From contig NZ_CP019082.1 of NCBI RefSeq assembly GCF_001956985.1, forward strand, positions 4,216,001 to 4,280,000: 64,000 bases of DNA, written 5' to 3'. Positions 8,717 through 16,885 of the stretch are shown here, in pieces. How positions within the stretch are numbered: the first letter of the stretch is position 1; the number at the start of each line of letters is the position of its first letter. The notes beneath the pieces were generated by a model. It had not been told where the DNA came from, did not search any database, and was given only the letters and a program-made list of their open reading frames with translations. This DNA is from Paludisphaera borealis (GTDB taxonomy: Bacteria > Planctomycetota > Planctomycetia > Isosphaerales > Isosphaeraceae). Position numbers and translations under genes: made by a program.

Positions 8717-9124
8717 ATGCTCGCACATGCACTGACGCCGATCCTGAACGTGTCGGACATCCAGCAAAGTTTCGCCTGGTTCGAGAAGCTTGGGTGGAGG
8801 AAGGGCTGGGACTGGGGCTCGCCTCCCACGTTCGGGGGCGTCCGCTCGGGCAAGTGCGAGATCTTCCTCTGCCAGGGCGCCCAGGGCGGGCGCGGCAAGA
8901 GCGACCTCGCGACCACGTGGGGGAGCGGCGAGGCGGGCGACAAAGGGGTCTGGATGTCGATCTGGGTCGACGACGTCGACGCCGTCTACGAGCACTGTCT
9001 TGAACAAGGCGTCGAGGTCACCCACCCGCCGACCGACGAGCCCTGGGGCGTCCGCGAAATGCACGTCCGCCATCCCGACGGCCACGTCTTCCGCATCAGC
9101 CGGGGGATCGAGAACGCGAAGTAA
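8717..9124 (+). CDS. VOC (glyoxalase/bleomycin-resistance-like) protein
   Basis: 135 residues, a single glyoxalase/bleomycin-resistance (VOC) domain of two beta-alpha-beta-beta-beta halves. N-terminal half: TPILNVSDIQQSFAWFEKLG. C-terminal half: SIWVDDVDAVYEHCLEQGVEV, then EMHVRHPDGHVFRIS, the usual metal-side strand. The family includes metal-dependent lyases, dioxygenases and drug-binding proteins. Substrate cannot be told here; the set of metal ligands appears incomplete, so a binding role is possible. It is preceded by a spaced AGGATC and stands alone in its orientation. Confidence 0.85.
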   Translation: MLAHALTPILNVSDIQQSFAWFEKLGWRKGWDWGSPPTFGGVRSGKCEIFLCQGAQGGRGKSDLATTWGSGEAGDKGVWMSIWVDDVDAVYEHCLEQGVEVTHPPTDEPWGVREMHVRHPDGHVFRISRGIENAK

Positions 9125-9490
9125 TAGGCGACGAAGGCGGGTGACGTCCACCCTGCAAGAGCTTGACCTCGCTCCTTCGTGCAACGAGCGCGGTTTGCAT
9201 GGGAATTGCACACGGGACGTCGGCCGCCGCCTCTCTCTCCGGCGTAAACGAATTCTCGGATTAGCGAATGGTTTTCCCCTCTCCCCCCGGAGACGGTGGC
9301 CGGAACGACCGGATGAGGGGGGATTTCCAGGGTTCGAGGCCATCGAAGACCCCTCATCCGCCCCTTCGGGGCACCTTCTCCCCGCATGCGGGGAGAAGGG
9401 CATTCGGCCTCGGTTCGTGTGCATCCCAAATACAAACCGCGCTCGATTCGGACGGCACGATCAGAGTAACCGGGAGGCCGCGCGTTCGCC
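9125..9490. other. 366-bp intergenic region holding a CTCATCCG/GGAGAAGG repeat
   Basis: It lies between the convergent VOC and kinase genes. About 9276-9400 is a double palindrome of the family described at 18841. The remaining sequence shows no gene. Confidence 0.5.
9276..9400. repeat. CTCATCCG/GGAGAAGG dispersed repeat, copy 1
   Basis: Two oppositely oriented half-units: GACGGTGGCCGGAACGACCG then GATGAGGGG, and CCCCTCATCCGCCCCTTCGG then GGCACCTTCTCCCC. The second half ends with a CCCCGCATGCGGGG hairpin. Related copies lie at 16549, 18841 and 33008. Confidence 0.75.
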
Positions 9491-11686
9491 TCAGGGGAGT
9501 TGGCGGATCGTCGACGACTTCTCCTTCTTGCCAGTCAGATCCGTGGGAGCCCCGGCGTAGTCGAGCCGCGAGGCGGCCGAGAGATCATAAGTGAGTCGCT
9601 TCTGTGCGTCGACGGTCGCGTGCGACGAGCCGGTCAGCTTGACGGCGGCTTCGCCGAAGGCCAGTTTCGCCAGTTCGAGACGACTCGCGCCCGACGCGTC
9701 CAACCTGGCCGAGGCCGCTTTCCCCTGGAGCTTCGCGACGCTGGAGCCGTCGAGCTTGATCATGACGTCGGCCGCGTCCACCGACCCTTCCAGGTGGCTC
9801 GCGCCCGAGGCGCTCGCCTTGAAGGGCCGGCCGGATAGGACCGCCAGCACGATGTGCGAAGACCCCGAGAGCTTGACCTCGCATTCTTTGATGGGGAACT
9901 CGTCAAGCTCAAGCCGGCTCGCTCCGCTGACGTTGAGCCGGGCGGCCCCGGCCGAGCCGGCGAGGGTCAACTGGCTCGAACCGCTGACGTCCAGCACCGC
10001 GTTCCCAACTACCATCGAGCCCTCGACCTTGCTCGCGCCGCTGAGGTGGAGCTTGAAGTCCGAATCGGAACGAAATCCTTTGAGCGCGACCCTCGACGAG
10101 CCGCTCGCGTCGAGTCCTTCGAGCAGGGGAAGCACGATCTGGGCCTTCAAGGGCTCCTTGAACTGGAAGCTCAGGTTCGGCTCCAGGCCGATCTTCAGCG
10201 TCTTGCCCTCCTTGACGATCCGGAGGTGCTCGACCACGTTGTCGTCCGACGACGTCGTCACCTTGAACGCGTCGCCCCTCGTAATCTCGGCGCGAAACGT
10301 CGACCCGATTTGAACCGACGTGAAGTCGGCGACGTCCCAGACCTTCGTCGCCGCCACGCCCGAGCCGATGATCCGGTCGTTCGAGGATCGGAACCCGTTG
10401 AACAGGGTCGCCAGTCTTCCGCCGTCGGCGGGGGACGACGCCAGGGCGAGGGGCCGGTTCGGGGCGCAGGCGACCGCCAGGCCGAAGAGGACGACCGAGG
10501 CCGCCACGATCCCGGCGAGCGTCGTCATCCGTGGGCGTTTGCGGACGGGAGGCGGGACGCTCGACGCGAGGGGCGCCGAGGTTCCCGTGCGCTGCAAATC
10601 GGCCAGGTGGTGCTTCAGGACGTCGGCGACCTCGGAGGCCGTCGCGAATCGACCGTCGGCGTTCTTGGCGAGGAGCCGATCGACGATCGCGGCCAGCCAG
10701 TCGGGGACGTCGGGGTTGACGTCGCGCAGCGGTCGCGGCCGGTCGTCGCAGACCCGCCGGAGCACGGCGGGCGTAGAGTCGGCTCGGAACGGCGGACGCC
10801 CCGCGCACATGAAATACATGACCCCCCCGAGGCTGAACAGATCGGAGCGGTGGTCGACCGGCTCGCCGCGCGCTTGCTCGGGCGACATATATTGAGGCGT
10901 GCCGGCGATGACGCCGCTCTGCGTCTGGCTGGCGTCGTCGACGGCGCGGGCGAGGCCGAAATCGGACAGCTTCACGCGCTCGACGCCGTTCTCAAGCAGG
11001 ATGTTCGAGGGCTTGACGTCGCGATGGACGAGCCCCTGGTCGTGGGCCGCGGCCAACCCGAGCGCCGCCTGCATGCCGACCCGCAAAACCTCCTTGACCG
11101 CCAACGGCCCGTCTCGGTCGACGCGCTCCTGGAGCGACCGGCCGGCGATGCAGGGCATGACGAGGTAGGGCAGGCCGTTCCATGAGTCGACCGCGTGGAT
11201 GGCGACGACGTTCTCGTGAACGACCGCCGCGGCCGCCCTGGCTTCCCGGGCGAACCGACCTCGCGCCGCCGCGCTGACGGCGAATGGCGCGGCGAGGACC
11301 TTGATCGCCACGAACCGGCTCAGCTCGGGGTCGAACGCCTTCAGCACGACGCCGAACGCTCCCCGGCCCAGGACCTCCTTCACGTCGTACGGACCGAGGC
11401 GGCCGAGCGATCCCGGCTTCGTCGAGGGCCCGAGGAAGTCGAGGGCGATCAGCTCGTCGATCTTCGGCGACCGCCGAACGTGAGCGTCCACCGTCTCGGG
11501 CGCCGACCCGCGCAGCTCGGCGCAGATTCGGCTCCCCGCCGCCAGTTGCTCCAGCGTCTTCCGGCACGGCTCGCAATGGTCGAGATGGTCGGCCAACCGG
11601 CTGGTCTCCGGCTCGGACAAGCGGTCGTTCAGGAACGACCTCAGCCGTGTCTCGCTGCATTCGCCCCGCATGATTCGCGACTCCAT
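9491..11686 (-). CDS. membrane Ser/Thr kinase with N-terminal anti-sigma zinc finger and C-terminal DUF2807
   Basis: 731 residues from the ATG at 11686, with AGGAGA upstream. Order of parts: a zinc-finger-like H34-x3-C38-x2-C41 motif of the anti-sigma type; a eukaryotic-like kinase domain at about 98-360 with Gly loop GRGAFG, Lys129, HRDVKPSN at 221-228, DFG at 242-244 and SPE at 268-270; one membrane helix at about 388-407; and an extracellular DUF2807 (GIN, adhesin-like) beta-repeat domain from about 450 to the end. All kinase catalytic residues are present. It starts 11 bp after the ECF sigma factor gene, so it probably controls that factor, with the outer domain as sensor. The pairing is a planctomycete theme; the ligand is unknown. 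Confidence 0.9.
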   Translation of the reverse strand: MESRIMRGECSETRLRSFLNDRLSEPETSRLADHLDHCEPCRKTLEQLAAGSRICAELRGSAPETVDAHVRRSPKIDELIALDFLGPSTKPGSLGRLGPYDVKEVLGRGAFGVVLKAFDPELSRFVAIKVLAAPFAVSAAARGRFAREARAAAAVVHENVVAIHAVDSWNGLPYLVMPCIAGRSLQERVDRDGPLAVKEVLRVGMQAALGLAAAHDQGLVHRDVKPSNILLENGVERVKLSDFGLARAVDDASQTQSGVIAGTPQYMSPEQARGEPVDHRSDLFSLGGVMYFMCAGRPPFRADSTPAVLRRVCDDRPRPLRDVNPDVPDWLAAIVDRLLAKNADGRFATASEVADVLKHHLADLQRTGTSAPLASSVPPPVRKRPRMTTLAGIVAASVVLFGLAVACAPNRPLALASSPADGGRLATLFNGFRSSNDRIIGSGVAATKVWDVADFTSVQIGSTFRAEITRGDAFKVTTSSDDNVVEHLRIVKEGKTLKIGLEPNLSFQFKEPLKAQIVLPLLEGLDASGSSRVALKGFRSDSDFKLHLSGASKVEGSMVVGNAVLDVSGSSQLTLAGSAGAARLNVSGASRLELDEFPIKECEVKLSGSSHIVLAVLSGRPFKASASGASHLEGSVDAADVMIKLDGSSVAKLQGKAASARLDASGASRLELAKLAFGEAAVKLTGSSHATVDAQKRLTYDLSAASRLDYAGAPTDLTGKKEKSSTIRQLP

Positions 11687-11697
11687 CGTGGGATCTC

Positions 11698-12309
11698 CTA
11701 AGAATTCTCCGCCGATTCCCAGCCGAACTGCTCGATCTCGCGCCGGATTCGGACGACGGCCCGGCTCTTGTATTGATAGACAGTGCCCAGGCTCATCCCC
11801 AGGGCTTCGGCGACCTCTTTGGGCGGCCGTCCTTCGACCCCGGCCTGCCAGAACGCCTGCCAGGCCGCGTCGGAAAGCTCGCCTCGGATTCGGTCGGCCG
11901 CCCACATGATCAAAGTTCGTCGGTACTCGGCGTCGAAGACGGCCGAGTCCTCGCCGGTCGGGTCGGGCTGATCCTCAAGGAGGCGCTGGACGTCCGTGTC
12001 GCCGGACCCTTGCGGATGACGTCGCCGGGCGGCGAGGAGGTTGATGATCAGGTTCCGGGCGATCCGCGACAGCCACGCCCGGAACGAGCCCTTCTCGGGG
12101 TCCGGGTCGTACCGCTCGATCGCTCGGGCCACGGCGCGGAAGACCTCCTGCGCGAGATCCTCGGCGTCGGCGTCCTGAAGCCGCCGGTGCCGCGCGATCC
12201 GCCGCACCAGCGGGCCGTAAATCTCCATGAACTCCGACCAGGCCCCTTCGTCGGCCGGGTCTCGAAGCCGGATCAAGAAACTCGGGTGCGTGCTCGGCGC
12301 GTCGTCCAT
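11698..12309 (-). CDS. ECF sigma-70 family RNA polymerase sigma factor
   Basis: 203 residues. Region 2 is clear (YGPLVRRIARHRRLQDADAE, then DLAQEVFRAV and FRAWLSRIARNLI). Region 4 is a helix-turn-helix (RPPKEVAEALGMSLGTVYQYKSR). There is no region 1 or 3, as in the ECF class. It directs RNA polymerase to specific promoters and needs a partner that inhibits or activates it. The gene directly downstream, 11 bp away, encodes a kinase with an anti-sigma-like zinc finger, the likely partner. Repeat elements fill the space upstream, so its own promoter lies within about 60 bp of the start codon or further back among them. Confidence 0.93.
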   Translation of the reverse strand: MDDAPSTHPSFLIRLRDPADEGAWSEFMEIYGPLVRRIARHRRLQDADAEDLAQEVFRAVARAIERYDPDPEKGSFRAWLSRIARNLIINLLAARRRHPQGSGDTDVQRLLEDQPDPTGEDSAVFDAEYRRTLIMWAADRIRGELSDAAWQAFWQAGVEGRPPKEVAEALGMSLGTVYQYKSRAVVRIRREIEQFGWESAENS

Positions 12310-12369
12310 TTCGTTGAGCCTTTCGCGGAGTACACATACGCCGAGCTGATTGCTTGGAACTCAGACCGA

Positions 12370-12450
12370 CTCACCACGGAGGAGAGATGATTCAACGAAT
12401 GGATTCATGAAGCATTTCCTCCTCTTTCCTCTCCGCGTCCTCCGTGGTGG
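12370..12450. repeat. palindromic intergenic element (CACCACGGAGGA family), copy 2
   Basis: It starts CTCACCACGGAGGA and ends with the complementary TCCTCCGTGGTGG. The interior holds ATTCAACGAATGGATTCATG, like the other copies. It is shorter than copies 1 and 3. Confidence 0.75.
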
Positions 12451-12458
12451 GTTAATCC

Positions 12459-12638
12459 TTAGAGTGGTTTGCGCTTGGGTTGCACACACCCGGTGTACGC
12501 AGGAAACCCGTATCGTTGTAGGGGCGCCCCTTGTGGGCGCCCGAGTCGCCAAGGCCGCCGCAGTCGCCGACGCCGACGCCGATCGGGCGCCCACAAGGGA
12601 CGCCCCTACGTGTGCAACCCAAGCGCAAACCGCTCTAA
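12459..12638. repeat. 180-bp MITE-like element with 29-bp terminal inverted repeats
   Basis: The left end (12459-12487, starting TTAGAGTGGTTTGCGC) matches the complement of the right end (12610-12638) with one mismatch over 29 bases. Nested inside is a second inverted repeat (12518-12544 and 12583-12609, starting GTAGGGGCGCCCCTTGTG). No coding capacity. Its structure resembles a non-autonomous transposable element, but no transposase is near. Confidence 0.75.
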
Positions 12639-12657
12639 TTCTTAAAGGTCAAGACGA

Positions 12658-12753
12658 CTCACCACGGAGGACTCGGAGGAGAAACAATTCGATTGATGAG
12701 TTCATGAAATCTCCTCTCTTCTTCTCCGCGTCCTCCGCGTCCTCCGTGGTGAG
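12658..12753. repeat. palindromic intergenic element (CACCACGGAGGA family), copy 3
   Basis: It starts CTCACCACGGAGGA and ends TCCTCCGTGGTGAG. The interior has AATTCGATTGATGAGTTCAT. It directly precedes the stop codon side of the serine hydrolase gene. Confidence 0.75.
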
Positions 12754-12774
12754 TTTCTTCGAGGACCGGCGCGC

Positions 12775-15075
12775 CTACTTGCCCCCGCCGGCCTTGGGTT
12801 CGTCGTCGAGCCGCTTCGCCTGGGTGTCGTGATCCTCCTCGTGCAAGACGATGTGAGTGACCTTGCCGTCGCCGTCCTTGACGAACGTGATCGTGGCGTC
12901 CTGCGTCGGCTTCATGAAGAAGACGGTCTCCGACTCCGGGAAGACCTCGGACGCCCCTTCCCCGGTGGCCTGGGCCTTGAGGTGTTCGCCCTCGCGGGTG
13001 AACGTCAGGACGACGGCGGGAGTAAGCTGGTACCGGCCGACGTAGGATTCGTAGATCTTGGGGTCGACCTGGGCCGTCTTGTGGGCGACGACCTTGGTTT
13101 TCTTGAGGCCCGACTTGCCGGCGATCAGATAGGCGTTCAAGACGTTGTCGATTTTCGAGGCGTCGTCGTTGTTGACGAGGAAGACGTATCCGATCCCCTG
13201 GTCCTTGTACATCAACGACTGGCTCGTGAACCCCGTGTTTCGGCCCCCGTGCCCGTAGTTGACGCCGGTCGGGGTTTCCTGGATCGCGATGCCGAGGCCC
13301 CACGAGGCTCCCTTCTGATCCGGGATCTTCACCTGGGAGCGGAGCATCTCCTGGGCGGTGGGCTCGGAGAGGCCTCTCCCCTGGACGACGGCCGTCAGGA
13401 ACTTCGCGTACTCGCCGGCGGCGATATGAAGGCTGGCGGCCGTGTTGGGCTCGCTGGGCTTCCCCTTCTCCATCGGCGAGCTGCCGCCGTGTCCCGTGGC
13501 GGTGAGGCGCGCGATGTCGTCGTTCCAGACGAGCGAGGCGTGCTCGACGCCGAAGGGGGTGAAGACCTCCTCGCGGATCAGGTCGACCAGCTTCTTGCCG
13601 GTGAGCTTCTCGACGACCTTGCCGAGATACACGAAGCCCTCGCCGGAGTACGAGACCTCGGTGCCGGGGGTGAACTTGATGTCGAGCTTCCCCGTCCGCC
13701 AGTTCGGGAACCCGGTCCGGTGGGTCATCACCATCCGGGCCGTGATCAGCTTGTAGCGGTCGTCGTGGGCGATGTCTTCATAAGGTAGATACGTGTAGAG
13801 CGGCGTGTCGAGCTTCAAGACCCCGCGATCGACGAGGCGGAGCACGGTGTACGCGAACACCGGCTTGGTCATCGAGGCGGCTTCGAACACCGTGTCGTCG
13901 CCGACCGGCTCGTGGGTCGCCGTGTTCTTGACGCCGAACCCCTTGCGATAGACGACCTGGGAATCCTTGATGACGGCGACCGAGACGCCGGGAATCTGGT
14001 AGTAATCCAGATAGGCCTTCACGAACCGGTCGAGCGCGTCGGCGTTCAAGGGGCCCGCGCTTCGGAGCACTCCTTCGTCGCCGATCAAGCCGGGCCAGGG
14101 GATGGCACTGACGCGGAGCAGGTCGGCCGTCGCCGGACGGTCGGCCTCGATCCGGACGTCGACGCGCCGCTTCGAATCGACGCGCAGGTCCACCGAATCC
14201 ACGGCGTGGACCGCGTAATCGCCCACGGGGAGACCCGTGACCTTGTAGCCGCCCGACCCGTCGACGGCCGCCTCGCGCCAGAGCTGCGGCGTGCGCGTCG
14301 ACTGGACCCGGACCCGGGCGGGGAGGGGGGCCGACGACGGGCCGTCCCAGGCGACCTTGCCCGACGCCTCGCCGAACTTCGTTTCCGGCGTGACGAGGAA
14401 GAATTCACCGCAGCGGTCGGGCGAAGAGGCCTTCTGCGTCCCGCTCCCCCAGGCGGCCCACGAGAACGAGCCGTCCTTATCTCGATCGGCGACCGAGACG
14501 TCGAATCCGATCGACCGCTCGGGGTCGAGATCGGCGGCGACCTCGATCCGCCACTCGTAGACGATCCGGGAATCCTTCCGGACCACGGCCACCTTCATCG
14601 TCTTCTCGGCCGACTCCAGCGGCCCGACGAACTGGTTCCGGTTCCCGTACCGGGCGTACTGGAAGACGGGAGACCCGCTCCCGGCGTGGGCCGAGTCGAT
14701 GTAAAGCTCGCAGCCGTCCTGGGCGTCCCACGCGACGTCGCCCACTCCGGGCTTGTCGAGGACGGCCGAATCGTCTTCGACCTCGACGGCGACGTACAGG
14801 GCGTGCTCGCCCGGGTTGTAGGCGAACCGGAAGTGGGCCTTGAGGTCGTCCTCGCCCTTGAGCTTGTCACCGAATTCGATGCGTTCGATCGGGTAGGTCT
14901 TCAGGCCGACGGGCCAGTCGCCCAGGTCGCCGTCGATGGTGATCCCTTGCGCCGGATAGGCGATTCCGACCGCGCCGTTCTGACCCAAGGTCGATTTCGC
15001 CCCGATCAGCATCAACGCGGCGAAGCAGGCGGCGAGCCTCCAACGAATGGTCGACGAGGTGCGATTGGCCTTCAT
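12775..15075 (-). CDS. secreted serine hydrolase (beta-lactamase class C fold) with CBM9-like N-terminal domain
   Basis: 766 residues from the ATG at 15075; a signal peptide ends near residue 32. Parts in order: a CBM9-like carbohydrate-binding domain (about 42-230, ITIDGDLGDWP to FFLVTP); a carboxypeptidase-regulatory-like beta domain (about 235-320); and a class C beta-lactamase / penicillin-binding-like domain (about 345-690) with SMTK at 401-404, YSG at 476-478 where YxN is usual, and YGHGG near 600. A short C-terminal lipocalin-like tail follows. The nucleophile Ser and Lys are intact. It is probably periplasmic or extracellular with ester or peptide hydrolase activity; true beta-lactamase activity is not implied. 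The third YxN residue is changed to Gly. Confidence 0.85.
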   Translation of the reverse strand: MKANRTSSTIRWRLAACFAALMLIGAKSTLGQNGAVGIAYPAQGITIDGDLGDWPVGLKTYPIERIEFGDKLKGEDDLKAHFRFAYNPGEHALYVAVEVEDDSAVLDKPGVGDVAWDAQDGCELYIDSAHAGSGSPVFQYARYGNRNQFVGPLESAEKTMKVAVVRKDSRIVYEWRIEVAADLDPERSIGFDVSVADRDKDGSFSWAAWGSGTQKASSPDRCGEFFLVTPETKFGEASGKVAWDGPSSAPLPARVRVQSTRTPQLWREAAVDGSGGYKVTGLPVGDYAVHAVDSVDLRVDSKRRVDVRIEADRPATADLLRVSAIPWPGLIGDEGVLRSAGPLNADALDRFVKAYLDYYQIPGVSVAVIKDSQVVYRKGFGVKNTATHEPVGDDTVFEAASMTKPVFAYTVLRLVDRGVLKLDTPLYTYLPYEDIAHDDRYKLITARMVMTHRTGFPNWRTGKLDIKFTPGTEVSYSGEGFVYLGKVVEKLTGKKLVDLIREEVFTPFGVEHASLVWNDDIARLTATGHGGSSPMEKGKPSEPNTAASLHIAAGEYAKFLTAVVQGRGLSEPTAQEMLRSQVKIPDQKGASWGLGIAIQETPTGVNYGHGGRNTGFTSQSLMYKDQGIGYVFLVNNDDASKIDNVLNAYLIAGKSGLKKTKVVAHKTAQVDPKIYESYVGRYQLTPAVVLTFTREGEHLKAQATGEGASEVFPESETVFFMKPTQDATITFVKDGDGKVTHIVLHEEDHDTQAKRLDDEPKAGGGK

Positions 15076-15247
15076 GAACGATGGCTCCTGATGACATGGG
15101 GCGGTCGACTGGATCAAACGTCCTATCCGACTACACAAGCCAAGGCGGAAAGTTTGAACGGGGATTCGCGGATTATGACGTCTCCCCGCCCGCCAAGCGA
15201 CTTTGTGATTCTTCGGCCAGAACGACGAAACCTTGTCCGGAAACCAA

Positions 15248-15283
15248 CATGACGCCGCCGGGACGCCCGGCCTCATGAAAATG
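15248..15283. repeat. dispersed repeat CATGAGGCCGGG, copy 3 (inverted)
   Basis: CATGACGCCGCCGGGACG followed by CCCGGCCTCATGAAAATG, the reverse complement of the element at 8 and 8581. It lies 14 bp before the first copy of the 78-bp element. Confidence 0.65.
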
Positions 15284-15296
15284 AGGTATCGCGGCC

Positions 15297-15374
15297 GGGT
15301 GGCTGTGGCAGAATGCCACAGATGAGCGGGCCTGGGCTTTCCCCCTGTGGCGTTCCGCCACAGCCACCCAGACG
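15297..15374. repeat. 78-bp palindromic element, copy 1
   Basis: GGGTGGCTGTGGCAGAATGC at the left end pairs with GCGTTCCGCCACAGCCACCC at the right; the centre includes GGGCCTGGGCTTTCCCCC. It is nearly identical, one mismatch seen, to 15968-16045 in the same orientation, and the two copies flank a frameshifted gene. Confidence 0.85.
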
Positions 15375-15442
15375 GGTCCGATACGAGCCCGAAGCGCCAG
15401 CGAGGGAATCGGGTCGTGCGTCCGGCGAGTCGAACGCGACGC

Positions 15443-15924
15443 TCAGAGTTCTTCCAGCGGGCTCGTTTCTTTCGACGATGAGGCCGGCCTTCGCCGGTCG
15501 ACCACACGAATGCAGCCGACGCCCACGGCCCACAGAGTCACGCCCGCCAACCAGACGTAGTAGCCGGAACGTAGCTCGAAACTGCCCGGCCTCTCCATCA
15601 ATATCCAGAAGCTCGCCGGCAGCAAGTTGAGGCAACCCATGATGAACGCCCGCCGGTGGCGGCCTTGCCAGAGCCACATGGCCGAGAAATACATGGCGAC
15701 GATCGAGAGACCAGACTGGCACATGCAGGGGAAACCCAGCACGACGGCCCACCCTGAAACTCAGTACCGCCTTCGAAGAAGCCGCCTCGCCCCCAGGCGC
15801 CCGGCAGTAGGCATGCGGTCAGGTAAAAGCCGGCTACAGCCGCGGAGAGCGCGAACTTCGCAACTCGAAGCCCTTCGCCATCGGGTGGTGATGACCATGT
15901 GACCGGAGTTTTCAACCTGTTCAA
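15443..15924 (-). pseudogene. frameshifted small membrane protein
   Basis: Two overlapping minus-strand frames together make one plausible membrane protein. The 5' part (from 15924, VAKFALSAAVAGFYLTACLL, to FFEGGTEFQ) and the 3' part (GWAVVLGFPCMCQ, AMYFSAMWLWQ, GYYVWLAGVTLWAVGVG) join if one base is restored near 15750-15760. The 3' frame has a stop just upstream, so neither frame is complete alone. About four hydrophobic segments result. No named family. The gene lies between two direct copies of a 78-bp element. A sequencing error cannot be excluded. Confidence 0.55.
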
Positions 15925-15967
15925 CCTATGAAACCGGATCGGGGCTCAAGATGGGTCTTGGGGCACC

Positions 15968-16045
15968 GGGTGGCTGTGGCAGAATGCCACAGATGCGCGG
16001 GCCTGGGCTTTCCCCCTGTGGCGTTCCGCCACAGCCACCCAGACG
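15968..16045. repeat. 78-bp palindromic element, copy 2
   Basis: Same sequence and orientation as 15297-15374, differing at the centre (ATGCGCGGG for ATGAGCGGG). The outer arms GGTGGCTGTGGC and GCCACAGCCACC are complementary. Confidence 0.85.
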
Positions 16046-16419
16046 CACACCAACAGAATTTTCAGAGCAGCGTACGGCCGGCGTACATGCCGAACGGGTT
16101 GAGGAAGAACAGGGCAGTGATGACATCCTCGCATCCGCTTCCAGCCCTATGCCAGTGGCTCATCCGCCGCACTTCGTTTGTCCACTCTCCGCGACAACCC
16201 GGACGGCGTCGAGATTCTTAGCCGTCGAGGGAGAAATCCTGTTCGAAATCGGTCGGCGTGATACACACTTATCATGGACGACTCCGTTCATCGGATCTTT
16301 GATAATTCGGATGAAGCGGTGATCGCGATTTCTCGCATGGATTGGAATGCGCGGGCTGTGTGGCGTGGGCTGGCGTGGCGAACGGTGGCCGGATCGTCGG
16401 GGGTCGCGAAAAGTGAGCG

Positions 16420-16885
16420 AGCGAAGCCAATTTCGGCGGGTGGGGGTCGCGACGGGCGGAGCCGAACTCGGGGCGAAAAGTGAGCGAGCGAAGCCAATTT
16501 CGGCGGAAGGCGGACGGCGGTCGTGGGGGGCGCATCGAAGCGCGCGGACCCTCATCCGGCCGTTCCGGCCACCTTCTCCAGGGGGGAGAAGGGAAGATTG
16601 TGGGCGATCGAAGCCAATCGGAGCGTTGCGTTGAAGTGGCTGTGAAATCATGAGTTATGGCGAGTGGGCGGCTCGCGGGCACGGCGCGAACGAAGCCAAT
16701 TGGCCGCAGGGCCGGCGTGCGGTGCAACTGCGGCCCGTCGGGTGATTTCGGCGCGAACGAAGCCAATCGCGCGGGAGCTGGGACGGTGCCGCGCGGGGCG
16801 GTTTTCGGCGCGAACGAAGCCAATCGCGCGGGAGCTGGGACGGTGCCGCGCGGGGCGGTTTTCGGCGCGAACGAACCCAAACGCG
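16420..16885. repeat. cluster of CGAAGCCAAT motif with a 57-bp tandem repeat
   Basis: The motif GCGAAGCCAAT or CGAACGAAGCCAAT occurs near 16421, 16488, 16608, 16689, 16755 and 16812, with a variant near 16869. From 16751 the unit GCGCGAACGAAGCCAATCGC to TTTTCG repeats with an exact period of 57 bases (16751, 16808, 16865), about 2.3 copies. Confidence 0.8.
16549..16593. repeat. CTCATCCG/GGAGAAGG dispersed repeat, half copy
   Basis: CCCTCATCCGGCCGTTCCGG followed by CCACCTTCTCCAGGGGGGAG and AAGGG. Only one of the two half-units is present, embedded in the AGCGAAGCCAAT cluster. Confidence 0.7.

Larger units (their letters stand above)
12310..12774. other. 465-bp intergenic region made mostly of repeats
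   Basis: It lies between the ECF sigma gene start (divergent side) and the end of the serine hydrolase gene. It contains two copies of the CACCACGGAGGA element and, between them, a 180-bp element with 29-bp terminal inverted repeats. No gene. Confidence 0.7.
15076..15442. other. 367-bp intergenic region with two repeats
   Basis: It lies upstream of the serine hydrolase gene and contains the inverted CATGAGGCCGGG repeat (15248-15283) and the first copy of a 78-bp palindromic element (15297-15374). No gene seen. Confidence 0.5.

Noticed and set aside
12777-13303. Minus-strand Arg-rich reading frame inside the serine hydrolase gene
   Set aside because: It is a frame shadow of the hydrolase's 3' part with no start or family character.
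16751-16880. CRISPR array candidate
   Set aside because: The 57-bp units repeat in full with no variable spacers, there are only about 2.3 copies, and no cas gene is near.
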